DNA from: Sipunculus nudus
Taxonomy: Eukaryota; Annelida; Sipuncula; Golfingiida; Sipunculidae
Direction: 5' to 3'
Length of the DNA: 64,000 nucleotides
Assembly (NCBI GenBank): GCA_026874595.1
Contig: CM049320.1
Coordinates: 34,132,214 to 34,196,213 of the forward strand
Shown piece by piece: positions 34,901-46,300 of this stretch (the stretch's first letter is position 1; each line of letters starts with the position of its first letter). Under the pieces are notes generated by a model. That model did not search any database, was not told where the DNA came from, and saw nothing but the letters and a program-made list of their open reading frames with translations. Made by a program: the position numbers and the translations under genes.

Positions 34901-36767
34901 GTTTGGCGCCAGTTCCTCGCTGTTCCCCTCGGGGTACCTGGGCAGTCCACAGTGGAACCTGACGCACAAAACTGACTTTATCCACGGACAGATCCAGGAG
35001 GCCCTCAGAGTCGATGGCAGATTCCCGGAGAAACCGGTATACCTGTACACCAGGTACCAGTACCGCTCGTTCTATCCGTTTTACTCTAAGGTGAGTTCAT
35101 ACACCACGCACCGGGGGCGGATTTAACGGGGCAGAGTGGCTCCCCTTCTTCTTTCTAACAACTTTCATGGAAATGGAAAATAAAGGCTCATTACCGAAAA
35201 ATTGCACAAAAATTATCCCATATTGTAAAATGACAGCAGACCATTTACATAAACCAGAAAAAAACATAAATTTACATAATAAAGGCACTACTCGGAGAGG
35301 TCTATTAAGTACAATAGTTATACACTGCGGTCGTTCAATATATCTCCTTCGTTTTCACCGCTGCTTTGTGTACAAAAGTCTCCGGGTTTCACCACCAGGG
35401 CTGTCTTTGGACTAAGACCTGTATTGAGACTGCTTTAATTGGTTCACTTCTGCCGATCAAGGAAATAACTGAAACAACACATATGGTATTTAAATACCGG
35501 TGAAATATATAAGTTATACTGGTGAATACGCACTAAGAAGAAAAAAATCAAGTAATCGAAAACTACTTTTAAGGATGCACGGATGTAACAGTGCGAATCT
35601 AAAACGCTCTGTATTTAAATGCAAATACAGAGTTTCACGTTATGCAAAATTTATATGCAAATACGACATTTTCTTGCATTTTAGGCCAAGCCATTGGGAA
35701 TCTGAGACATGAAGGGTCATTAAGATGCTCTTCAATGCAGTAATTTTGCTTCCTGTATTTTATCATTTTGGCCATACACATAGTATTTGTTCTGCGGATT
35801 CTCCACTCCTAATTTTCGCGGATCTCTTTTTTTTTGCCAAACAAGACCAGATCTTCAGTAGTAAAGTAAATGTGTGCCATGATACAAATTCAATAAAAGA
35901 ATTCTTAAAAATATAAAAAAAAATGGACTAAATTTTGTGTTGATCATATTCACCATTTTAAAAACTGGGCAGATTCTCACACTCCTCAAGCAGCGGTTAT
36001 ACACAGTCGCCGTAAATAAGCGACACCTGCGATCGTATTCAGACTAGCCAGAGCCGATGCCGCATGTTTTAAATTTAGAACCGGATGCAAAATGCGAAAC
36101 CAGGACCAAGCTCTCATTGGTTTCATTACACTTCTTTGCTCTATTCCCAACCTGGTGGTGTGATCTAGAGCACCTTGCTACACAAAGCAACGGTCAAGAC
36201 GTAAGGAGATCAGGGACGAATGCACTGTATGGCCGCTGCCTGAGGAGTGTAGAACTTTCGAGGCAAGCTGGGGAAATTCAGCATCATTGTGCCTCCACCT
36301 GTAAAAAGAAAATCATCCCCTGGTTGCTCGGACCATGTTTTGTTCCAGGAGTCCTTAGAGTACTTTGTGTGTGTCTTTGGCCTTACATAATCGCTATATT
36401 TCGATTTTTACTTCAGGATGATCTTGACGTGACCATAAAGCAAGCGGCGGACTTTGGTATATCCGGTGTGGTACAGTGGGGAGATCACTATATCAGTCGC
36501 AACAGGTCAATATGTCTGCTCATGAAAAATTACGTGGACACAATTCTTGGCCCAACCGTGGCAGATATCTTGAACAGAACACGCACGTGTGAGCAGGAGT
36601 ACTGCCAGTCACGTGGTCGCTGCGTGCTCCGGAAGCTGCTTAGCAGCAGCCAATGGCTTGAGTTTGAAATGATGCATATTCAGATGTATGTTGGGTTTGT
36701 CCAGAGTTATGTGCAGCGAACAGAACTGTTAGATTTTTATGTGAAACATTATGTGTGTGTAAAGTAG
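30862..36767 (+). CDS. Secreted hyaluronidase, GH56 family, five coding exons
   Basis: Exons 30862-31182, 32861-33105, 34149-34286, 34889-35090 and 36417-36767 give 418 aa with phases 0, 2, 2, 0 and canonical GT-AG junctions. Residues 1-25 (MENHHFKTVVSAFIILCVPS...) form a signal peptide; an in-frame ATG at 30802 would add 20 residues but spoil it. Family landmarks in order: FRVVWNSPT (about 42-50), ITIYYRNELGIYPY, NGGVPQ at the exon 1/2 join, GLGVIDWEPWRP (133-144) with the catalytic pair D138/E140, WGYYEFPECYNY (208-219), SSLFPSGYL, and a late GVVQWGDH...LGP segment. By family knowledge these enzymes hydrolyse beta-1,4 bonds of hyaluronan, and some also cleave chondroitin; the product should be exported. 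C360, C365 and C371 begin the usual EGF-like tail, but the C.C..GW..C half is missing. A polyadenylation signal AATAAA lies at 36945-36950. Substrate is not predictable. Confidence 0.92.
31265..31678 (+). mobile_element. E-family MITE-like element in hyaluronidase intron 1
   Basis: The left end has GTGCGTCAATACAAGGGGG and the right end CCCTTGAAGATAAATTGATG then TCACTGG. This mirrors the copy at 42921-43302 (GGGGCGTCAATACAAGGGGG ... CTTGAGGATAAATTGACG then CCACTG). A poly-G run (31347-31365) and a poly-C run (31640-31650) occur inside. Non-coding. Confidence 0.65.
31951..32053. repeat. (CA)n and (TA)n microsatellites
   Basis: About 25 CA units interrupted by CCCT, then TA units after a short AT-rich spacer. 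In hyaluronidase intron 1. Confidence 0.95.
32622..32785. mobile_element. Foldback element in hyaluronidase intron 1
   Basis: CAGTCAGTGTGTAAAA at the left pairs with TTTTACACATTGCCTG at the right. Inner words CTGACTGAATTTTCAGTCAA and GACTGAAAATTTCAGGCCA also pair. A diverged relative with GCCTGAGTTAATCAGTCATTA lies at 21361-21480 inside the 9.3-kb element. Confidence 0.65.
33740..34035 (-). repeat. Tandem array, ~70-bp unit, in hyaluronidase intron 2
   Basis: Four units of 68-70 bp, each with a palindromic centre (CCACATGATATAAACACGTGG-like), GGATATAAAACAAAACGAG and CTGTATGCTTTTGGATAT. On the reverse strand the unit reads GTTTTGTTTATATCCACGTG. That is the start of the F-family dispersed repeat (49575-49940, 54560-54930), so the array is a local amplification of one end of that repeat. 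Confidence 0.8.
35973..36255 (+). mobile_element. D-family MITE-like element, copy 2, in hyaluronidase intron 4
   Basis: The left end (TTCTCACACTCCTCAAGCAG then CGGTTATACA) pairs with the right end (TGTATGGCCGCTGCCTGAGG then AGTGTAGAA) as an imperfect inverted repeat of about 28 bp. The interior matches the copy at 10388-10690. It inflates the open frame upstream of exon 5 but is intronic. Confidence 0.7.
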
Positions 36768-37350
36768 TTAATATATAAATAGCTTTATATATTGAAGTGC
36801 AGTTAATACAGAACATGCATAATAATACTCACATACCTAATTATCTTACTTACACACGTGTGTTCATGGTAGGTATACAAAGAATTGTGGCGTAAAGGGA
36901 TACTTGCAATACTGAAACGTGCATAATACTTATATTTATTATATAATAAATAGTACACATTGAATTTAAATTTCACCAGGATTGTGTGAACCGTTTGAAA
37001 GAGGATAAGCTAGTTTCTGACAAAATTAATAAAACAAATCCGAATTTCATATAAACTTCATCTAAACTTCATATAACTTTCATATAACTTCATATTTGAA
37101 AGGAAAAGTAAACTTTCTTTACTTGCATTTTTCTTGAAAATGTCATCTCAACACGTCATTGCACATTAAATCACTGCCAGCACAATTGAAAGTTAAGCTT
37201 CAGTCACTTCTACTTATCAGATATTGAGGTTAGAGTTATATTTCCAAAATAAAGTTATATTTATTTATCCTGCTTTAATTTGTCTAAATATACAGTCGTA
37301 ACCAATCTCTACTTAGAAGCCAAAACCATCGTTACAAAATGTTATACTAG

Positions 37351-37396
<46 letters not shown>

Positions 37397-37547
37397 TATG
37401 ATAATATGATAAATTTGAAGAAATGATACGTTGTCGCCCGTATAAGAAAGCTTATTGCACACCCTTTAGCTTAGGTAGCAAACAGCATTTTTAAAAATCT
37501 TCCAAAAATTGTGATAGACCCCATGAAACATTTTCTATGTTTCATAG

Positions 37548-37603
<56 letters not shown>

Positions 37604-38439
37604 TTTATCATATGAACAGTGTTTTTATGGACTACTTAAAGTGAAAATATCACTGCGTAGTGGATAGAGTTTAATGCAACATGAAAAAAAGCATATCTTT
37701 TTTCATGTGTATATATATTATATAGTATATATAATTAATATATATATATATATATATATATATAAGTAAGAATATAGAGCGATGAGTTGTTGTTAGATCT
37801 AAGATTAGGCAAACATATGAGCAACGTATCGGGTTTGTTTTTCAAATGAACACTATGTATAATTGCACCAAGAACAGTGATTAGGCGGTGAAGTGATTAG
37901 CTGGTGCAAGGGTGACGTCATGCGCAGTATTTTGAAATTATGAAATGACTCTATAGCTATACCATCTATTCGTTTACAGTTTGTTGCTGATAGTATCAAA
38001 AGTAATAAGTGTTTGTTTTGATATTTGCACATTTCTGTCACAGAGTTTTCCGATATATGTGATTGACGTCACTTCCAACCTGACAGTACCTCCAGAAGTG
38101 TCTATAGCTAATTGACTTATCACACAATCTCATGTACATTTTTGTTGAAAATATTAAAAAAATCACATTAAAATAATACTTTAATAGGCAGAAGTTTTAT
38201 ATGATAATATAATGTACTACAGTGAGATTTGGAATATGTTAGCTTGACCTGGATCTAATATACATTGAATAATGGTTTCCATACAATTTATAAACATTGC
38301 AACTGTGACTTGCCATATGTCTATACGCAATAACTATGCTTTATGTTCTATTCATGGAAATGTTATTGTATTCGCCATAACAGTGTTTTGCGAATACTAT
38401 TTTCACGCGGGTTCTTCCACCATCGCCGCAACGTTCGTT
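36768..38439. other. Region 3' of hyaluronidase; TA tracts and unassigned sequence
   Basis: The 3' UTR probably ends near AATAAA 36945-36950. TA tracts lie at 37351-37394, 37550-37601 and 37739-37764. A short block 38044-38118 follows a CTGTCACAG acceptor and reads SFPIYVIDVTSNLTVPPEVS before TGA. It does not join in phase to exon 5 in any way that restores the EGF-like tail, so I leave it unassigned. Confidence 0.4.
37351..37764. repeat. Three (TA)n tracts
   Basis: TA arrays at about 37351-37394, 37550-37601 and 37739-37764, separated by unique AT-rich sequence. Confidence 0.9.
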
Positions 38440-39240
38440 TCCGGAGAACTCCTCTGAGACCCTTGGACCTATCTTTTCGAAACCCATAATTATTCGCTCA
38501 CATGTGTACTGGTGCCTAACAAAGACTGGTGGCGCTACCTACAATCCCTTTCGTGCAGTATGAGTCTGGGTGTCTTAATGATTAAAGTCTATATCTCATG
38601 AGTTTTTTAATGTATTTGGCTGAAATTGTGCATCCATAGATCTTGGATCTTGTCATCTTGTACCCGAGACTGGTGGCGCCACCTACTACCATTTTTGCGT
38701 AGCGTCAATCTGTGCGTTTGCCATCCGATTGTTCGTCTTAGTGATTGGTTCACTATATTGGGGCTGAAATTGTGCATGTCCTTAGATCTTATATACCACC
38801 ATCTCATATTCAAGACTGGTAGCGCCATCTATAATCGTGATTGCGTGGCATCCATCCATGCGTTTGCTTTGGGTAAAATCACTCAAATCTTTGGAGTGGT
38901 TCAATGTATTGGTCTGAAATTTGGCATGTCCCTCCATCTTAGAGATATTTCTCGTAGACCAGACAGATGGCGCCACCTAACTTCCTTTTTGTAGAATACA
39001 TTGATGCCCTTTTCTCAGGAGTGGTTTGCCGTATGCATGTCCATAGATCTTGGATATATCCATCTTATACTGATGACTGCTGGCGCCATCTGCAATCATT
39101 TTCACGTGGCGTCCATCCGACCGTTTGCTTTGGGTTTAAATCATCAGGATTTATCAACCTGAAATCTTGCATTTCTACCCTTTTTGACAGCTTTGTTGTA
39201 GACCAGACAGGTGGCACCACCTGCCGTTCCGTTTTTTAGC
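38440..39240 (+). repeat. A-family dispersed repeat
   Basis: Five or so units, the closest relatives of 5960-6600. Both begin CCGGAGAACT.CTCTGAGACCCTTGGACC and share CTGGTGCCTAACAAA.ACTGGTGG. The two loci therefore look like copies of one longer composite element, not independent tandem growth. Confidence 0.8.
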
Positions 39241-40365
39241 GAACCTGTGAGCTTATGCGATGGCGCGGCGTCGTGCGTCGGCCGTCCAAGGTTGGCTGTC
39301 CGCCGTCCATGACTGTAACTCAGAAACCGTCGGAGCTAGCAGCTCCAAATTACATGTAAGAATTAGTCACATGTGGAACTTGGTGCCCTAGAGCTTATTA
39401 TTGGGTATCTGCATTAATTTAGATTTTATAGAGAAAAAGCTCAAAAACCTTTAAGAATCTTCTTCTCTGAAACAGTCCAGCAAAATTGTCCAATATTTCA
39501 CAGAAAAGTTCCCTCGAACAATCTCTCTCAAGTTTGTTCAAATGGTTCCAGTTCGATGATTTTTGAACGAGTTTTTGACGAAGTTGAACTTAGTCATTTG
39601 CATGCTAAAATTACAATCTCAGAAACGGCTTGAGCTATCATCAGCAAATGTTATGTTAATGTTGGTCACTTGAGTCGTTACTGAAATTGAGGTATTGGTG
39701 GCGCCACCTGCATTGGTCTTTTTGTACCGGGGTCAACAGTGCCCGAAGCATACAAAGGGCTACAAAACTTCTTCTCTGAAAGCGTAAAGCCAAATTGTTT
39801 AATATTGCATAGAAATGCTCCCAGGGTAGTGCTTCCTTAAGTTTGTTCAAATGGATTCTGTTCAGTGATTTTGGCCGAGTTATAGGAAACTGAATATAGT
39901 CAAATGTTATAGCAGCCCATTTCTGCTCAGAGGCTACGAAGATCTTCTTCTAAAAAAACACTGGGTCAAATTCTTTAATCTCACACATGAATGATCCTTA
40001 GATGTTGATAATTCAAATTTGTTCAAATGGTTTCGATTCAGTGATTTCCTTAGATTTTATAAAGGAAAAGTTAAAAAAAGATATAAAAATCTTCTTCTCC
40101 GAAACTTTGCAGCCAAATTGTCAAATATTTGACAGAAATGATCCCTAGAACAATCTCTCCGAAATTTGTTTGAATTGCTCCATTTCGGGGATTTTGACCG
40201 AGTTACAGGAGGTTTAACTTGGTCATCTGTGCAAAAAAAAGCATACTAAACTTAAAATCTCAGAAACAGCTGGAGCTGTCATCACCAAATTTTATGCCAA
40301 TGTTGTCACATAAGTCATATCAGAAATTGAGGTGTTGGTGGCGCTTCCTACATTGATCTGTTTTT
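39241..40365 (+). repeat. B-family dispersed repeat
   Basis: Starts GAACCTGTGAGCTTATGCGA with CGTCGTGCGTCGGCCGTCC. It then has repeated words AATCTTCTTCT.[C/T]GAAAC, CCAAATTGTC.AATATT and AAGTTTGTTCAAATGGTTC at roughly 200-bp spacing (39465, 39765, 39945, 40090). It contains GGTGGCGCCACCTGCATT at 39695. A shortened second start (ATCTGTGAGTTTATGCAATGG) is at 40785. Confidence 0.75.
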
Positions 40366-40784
40366 TACAAGCAAAAATGTAATTTTAGACTCTTCTAGCT
40401 TATACACTGTTTTATGATGAAACTGTTAAGCTGATTGGTTTAAACTTTACAAGAATTATTCTATGATAGGGTTCTGCCAGTTTTATAAGAATAGATTGGG
40501 TAATTGCAGCATTAAAAAAGCAGTGTAGCCAATTGAAAAAGGCTTTCTGGTTTTGAAAACCGATTTGACAACATGACAAATTTCAGCAGTCAAGTCAAGA
40601 AGTCACTCAGTTCAACCAGGTGGGGTCCAGACATAACCATGGCAACTGACCAGGCTCTGTCTGGTGTCTAGACAATGTTTCTAGACGTCTATACACATTG
40701 CCTAGACGCAGAATGCCCAGATTAGAACTATTGGAACTATATTTTTTCAAATGTTTAAAATAACTTGGTTTGCATATTTAGGGA

Positions 40785-41040
40785 ATCTGTGAGTTTATGC
40801 AATGGTGTGGCGTCGTCCGTCATCCGTCGTGCGCCATAGCTATTTCAAAAAGGGCAGGAGCTAGCATCACAATTTTTTTGCAAATAATTAGTCATCTAAA
40901 AAAATTCTATTGGATTTTGCTTATTTCTTAGCTAACTGCATTTTCTTAGATTTTAAAGGGAAGAAGCGAAAAAAAAAACATTAAAAATATTCTTCTCTAG
41001 AACCATGCTGCCAAATTGTCCTTTCATCTGTCCCAATAAT
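40785..41040 (+). repeat. B-family repeat, truncated copy
   Basis: Same opening as 39243 (CTGTGAG.TTATGCAATGG.G.GGCGTCGT), followed by GGAGCTAGCATCACAA and TATTCTTCTCTAGAAC, then loses similarity. Confidence 0.7.
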
Positions 41041-41269
41041 CCTACCTGGCAAAAAGAACATATCCAGATATCCAGACTGATACATCCTAGTTTTAAAATG
41101 TCCTAGTCAGAAACTTGCAGGTCCGAAATATCAAATTTTCTGAAATCATTATGACTAAGGTAGATATGCAGGACATAAGACGATCAATATTAAATTTTAA
41201 TATAAACCTCCATTCATACCCCCAAACTTTGCACAGGTTCGCATTAGGCATGTAGGCCTTATTAAAAGA

Positions 41270-41705
41270 ACACATTGGTGCACTTTTCTCAGTAGTTGGT
41301 TGGTGTCTCGGCCTGAAATTTTACATGTCCATCCGTCTTGGGCTGATTTTTCGTTCACGAGACTAGTGGCACCACCTGCAATTACGTATTTGAAGAATAC
41401 ATTCATGCACTCATATCAGGACTTTAGACTAAATAAGTCTGAAATTTCCATTGTCCAAAGATTTTGGATACTTCCATTTTGTACACAAGCCGGGTGGTGC
41501 CATCTACAATCGTTTTCACATAGCGTAGATCCTTCATAGACAAGACAGGTCGTTTTTTGTAGAATATATTGTCTTTTTCTCAGGAGTGGTTTGATATATC
41601 CACCTGAAGATTTGCATGTTTTATCTTGTTTACAAGACTACTTGGGCCACCTTAAATCATTTTCATCTTGTTTTCATATGGAGATCCTTTTTTGGTGAAA
41701 ATTGC
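41270..41705 (+). repeat. A-family dispersed repeat
   Basis: Units with CTCAGTAGTTGGTTGGTGTC then TCGGCCTGAAATTTTACATG, GGTGGTGCCATCTACAATCG and CTCAGGAGTGGTTTGATAT, same orientation as the other A copies. Confidence 0.75.
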
Positions 41706-42920
41706 ACATATATAAGGACAAATTTGGAGTCATGTGATGTCTTGACAGGAACATTCAAAGCTTTACTTTACCTATGCAGTTACATGTAGTCGCTTGTCTC
41801 TTTTCTAGATAATCAAGTTATTGTTGAATAATCACATATTTTTTATGTTTTATTCAGATACAAGCGCTTTACTATCCTACAGTTTTAAGAACATATAGGC
41901 ATTATACATGCCGTCATTATAAATATAACCTTGTGCGATTACCAAATAATCTACCAGCATCTTTATTCCATTAATTGTATTTAACTGTCCCATTTTTATA
42001 CAAATTCTTAACTGTCTCAGAAGGATGTTTCCAGGTTCATATAAATGATTATTGACTTATATGTAATACTAAACCATAAACAAATGTGGAGAAAGTTTAT
42101 TTTCTAACATTTATAGCATTCTGTTCGTCTTTTCCAGCAATATGGGTATAATATAGAAAACAATTGTGACATTAACTTTTATAATGCGGAGGAATTGGTC
42201 ACTTTTTGCTGTTTGCTTGAGTTGTTTGTGTTTTAATTTTGAGATATTGTGTTACTGATCATCTGATATTTATATATCCTAATTTATGAGGAAAATTTCA
42301 AGTAAATGAATACCAGTGGTGCTTGGTTCATGCAGCATACGGGTTCGACGTAAACATAGCATTTGCGTATTATTAAAATGATTTGTTATTTATAACTGTG
42401 CCTTTGTTCATTCTTATTATACACACGCTTTGTATTTAGTGCACCTCCCTTTGATGAAGCTGGTAAATTGCAATCTTCTGCAAATTTCTACAACTTACAT
42501 ATATTTACCTTGTTTATTTTGTAGCAAGATGTATTTTTATATTACTTTTCTTCCTTTTCATAAACTCAGAAAAATTAGTTTCGTTCTGTTAATTGAAAAG
42601 TGTGTATGTATGTGTTTGGCAAGCGTATATATATCAATGTTTACATAAATGTACATATGTATTCATTCCTTATACAATTGTCACAATACGATACCCCGCC
42701 CTCTTCAGTGTAAGATTATTGGCCCTTTGCCACCCACCTGGTGGTACAACCCAGCAAACCAGGCAAATGTTAGTCGTAGTAAATAGAATGAAGTTCTTGA
42801 TCGAATGCAGAGTATAATTAACATGAGGAGTGTGATATATGTATCGACAGTATATGATATTGTTATATTAAATAATGCTCACCACCTTATAATACACAGT
42901 TTTCTGTTTGTCACATTCGT
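41706..42920. other. Unassigned AT-rich sequence
   Basis: No exon-like block or repeat family recognised. The frames at 42430-42648 and 42593-42817 have no domain pattern. Confidence 0.45.
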
Positions 42921-43302
42921 GGCCAGGGGCGTCAATACAAGGGGGGGATGGTCAATGTTATCATACCCCCTGAAATTAAAGAATAATATCTTTATATTGG
43001 AAGTGAAATGTATCAATAATTAGAATTATAGACCTTGGTTCCATTTCTGATTTTACTATGACTTTTTTATATCGAAAATGGTTCAGAATTAACATATATT
43101 TTTTTTACTTTTTTTACAACCTCATACTTGCTTTGTATATATTTGAAATGTTTAGCACAGACAATAAAAGGCAATATATTTATCTGAGATTACCCTCCCA
43201 TGCCTTTCATAATCTACCCTTGCATGTCATCTCCCCAGCCTAAGCCTGGGATTCACCCCCCCCCCCCCCTCCGACCCCTTGAGGATAAATTGACGCCACT
43301 GT
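42921..43302 (+). mobile_element. E-family MITE-like element, copy 2
   Basis: The terminal words CAGGGGCGTCAAT and ATTGACGCCACTG form an inverted repeat. Inside are ACAAGGGGGGG at the left and a poly-C run with CCCCTTGAGGATAA at the right. About 380 bp and non-coding. A lone left-end-like word (GGCAGTGGCGTCAATTTTTC) is at 45410. Confidence 0.7.
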
Positions 43303-43314
43303 TGGGGGCAAGTA

Positions 43315-43565
43315 CCGTAATTGACAGCTTGTAGATAAACCAGCTCATGTGTCCATCACATTGGCGTTTTAAGAACTTTTCTAAATAAGAATTACCTAGA
43401 GATCATTAGTATGTACCCAGATAAAGCCTGAAATCACGTGACTTCTACAGAAAAGGTAGTTGAATAGATGGCTTCAAGTCGGCCAGACTGCTATCTGCCA
43501 AGTGATATGATGTTTGTTTGATGACCGGTACGACTGGTAAGACCAAGCAGCTAGGCAGGAAATAA
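43315..43565 (+). repeat. F-family repeat, 3' part
   Basis: Shares TAGATAAACCAGCTCATG, GGCGTTTTAAGAACTTTTCT, AGAATTACCTAGAGATC and GCCTGAAATCACGTGACTTC with 49800-49940 and 54790-54925. Only the second half of the family is present. Confidence 0.65.
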
Positions 43566-44861
43566 TAAATAATAAATAAGACAAGATTAGATAAAATTTT
43601 TTAGCCTTAGTTCCAGGAATTTGTTGTTGACTTGCAATTCAATACATAAAATGAATAAATACATAAAATAACACACGACGTATTTGCCTATGCATGTAAA
43701 AATAAGCATGTAAAAATGATAAAATAGATAATTATGAAGGTAAAACACATAATTCAAAACATTTAATATTCAGAGGGTTGTTAGTTAAAAAGTTTAATAC
43801 TGTATGGCACAAGAGATTTTTTTAAAGGGAGAAGTTCTGCAGAATGTTACATCTAAGCGTTTACCTAAAGGTAAAAAACTGAACTCTGAATGTAGGTGAT
43901 GTATTGTGTCGTTCACGACCTTTGATATGAAGGACCTTGATTTTGGTTTCACAGATTTCCTGGTGTGCGGCAAGAGAAGTACATGTACTAGTTATTCTAC
44001 AACTTCTTTCCTGGTATTATTTAGCTGTTTCTTTAACTTATCAGATATATATGTAAATTAGCACTCCAGTGCATAAGTTAGGTGCTGGAAATTACTGTAT
44101 TACAAAACATGGTAATTCTTTATTATTCTTCAGCCGTTATATATATTTGTAAAATATATATAATTTGGTTTCGGACAAGATATTACAAGATTAAACCATA
44201 AAACCTTTTTTACCTTAAACCTTATTTAAAGTATGAATTAATGATGTGAATTTCAAGTATAAGCAGACAGAAAATTCCTGACTTATTACGTTACTGTATT
44301 CAAATCACCCTTATGCTGTCATATGCGTACTTCACGCATTTTTACTAATTCACATTTATTAACTTAACACTCTTGTCACGTTATTTGTGATCATGCATAT
44401 ATTGGTCCCCTGAATATTTTGAGGTAGAGAACCAGTCTAGTGTTTACCTGATAACACCATTGGCATTGACGATAAATTATCCATGATAAGGTAAGCAACT
44501 GTAGATCACCTTTCATAAAACTGATAAAGATGAAAACGTGATAATTATTCATGGCTGAGCCAATTATGGGGAAACCCCTGTTATTTTATGCCGGCTACAT
44601 CCCATGCAAGTCAAATTTCTGTCACCCATACGCGTGTTCCAGTATATAAGCGAGGACACATTAAGTGTTGTGCGGGCTATGTAGGGCACGCCCAATTTTC
44701 AAGTACGATGACGCCGATGCTTTTATTGCAGAAATTATTACCCATGTATAAAGGTGGAGTATTTCTGGTGAAAATTGGGATATTAATCAGACTATGAAAT
44801 CAACAGCTTGAAAGAACGCTGTGTTTACCGCGGAATATAAGCAAGGCCATCGGAATAATCA

Positions 44862-44864
<3 letters not shown>
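43566..44864. other. Unassigned AT-rich sequence
   Basis: No supported gene or repeat. The frame 44588-44797 is without a recognisable pattern. Confidence 0.45.

Positions 44865-44904
<40 letters not shown>
44865..44904. repeat. (TA)n microsatellite
   Basis: About 20 TA units. Confidence 0.95.
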
Positions 44905-44906
<2 letters not shown>

Positions 44907-45517
44907 AGATATATGATTATATTCCCTTATCACACCAAGCTTATGTATTGTAAACATAATTCGTTTTGTCAAGTGCACCGGTACCCAGGTGCGTAAAATA
45001 TGCCTTCTCACTACAATTGTAAAGGCTTTCCAGTGCAAACACACCTGATGATCACGGCCTTAATTAATAGGTCGAGACCTATATAAAGGTCTCAATACTG
45101 AGTGTTGAGTTCCAGTCGATAAACCGATATTAACCAAATGGTCCAAACTGTAACTGTAAAAAAACGAGAGCATACCTTTAGAGTGGATATCTATCAATGC
45201 TATTTAACCTGTAACTGTGGATTGAAGATTTATAAGAAGAGGGGGACGGGTGCCAAATAGTGATGCTCCGAAGTGATAGAGGTTAGGCGGGAAGCGATGT
45301 ATATCACGTTATTAAGTGTATATACCAGGTTATATTTTTAGAGCATTTTAGAATTGCACATTAACTTGTAAATAACTTAGAGCAGAAGAAGACCAAGGGA
45401 CCATGCAGGGCAGTGGCGTCAATTTTTCTTCCAGGGTGGGGGGGGGTGACTTGGGGGTGACTTATATGCACACACACATATAGTTTTTTCAGCGTCTCTG
45501 AGTGACATATTCAACTA

Positions 45518-45519
45518 AT

Positions 45520-45575
<56 letters not shown>

Positions 45576-45592
45576 CTATTTACATAAATATG

Positions 45593-45646
<54 letters not shown>

Positions 45647-45693
45647 CACATTTATGTCAATAGATATATATATAATCTAGTTACATAAATGTG

Positions 45694-45732
<39 letters not shown>
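45518..45732. repeat. (TA)n tracts with alternating inverted 22-bp inserts
   Basis: Three TA arrays are separated by TCTATTTACATAAATATGAT, then the inverse ATCACATTTATGTCAATAGA, then TCTAGTTACATAAATGTGAT. The inserts therefore alternate in orientation and can form hairpins with each other. Confidence 0.75.
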
Positions 45733-45902
45733 ATACCAATGTTAATCATATTTCAAATAATTATAATATTGTAATAGAAAATAAGTTTTTATGATACAAA
45801 GCAAGGTTTAGAAATAACATTTTTTAGTAAATGGATCCAAAGTCTTTAAATATATTTATTAACATATTTTATTTACAATATTATAATATTATTCTCTGAA
45901 AA

Positions 45903-46035
<133 letters not shown>

Positions 46036-46154
46036 TTTATACACTTATGGAAATTGACCTAACCACCATAGCTCTTATGCTCCGCCCATTTGACCAAGAA
46101 ACGTGATCGTTTGTTCGGTTGGTCGCAATTATTGGATGTTCGCAAGGCGGGGGC

Positions 46155-46275
<121 letters not shown>

Positions 46276-46300
46276 TATTACTACTACTACCACAGAAGGC

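Noticed and set aside
36057-36416. N-terminal half of the 236-codon frame ending at 36767
   Set aside because: This part is intron 4 containing a D-family element. Only 36417 onward fits the hyaluronidase family and the splice phase.
38044-38118. Possible extra 3' exon of hyaluronidase
   Set aside because: It has an acceptor and a short open frame with TGA, but neither phase restores the missing EGF-like cysteines, and the phase-2 join from 36685 stops after a few codons.
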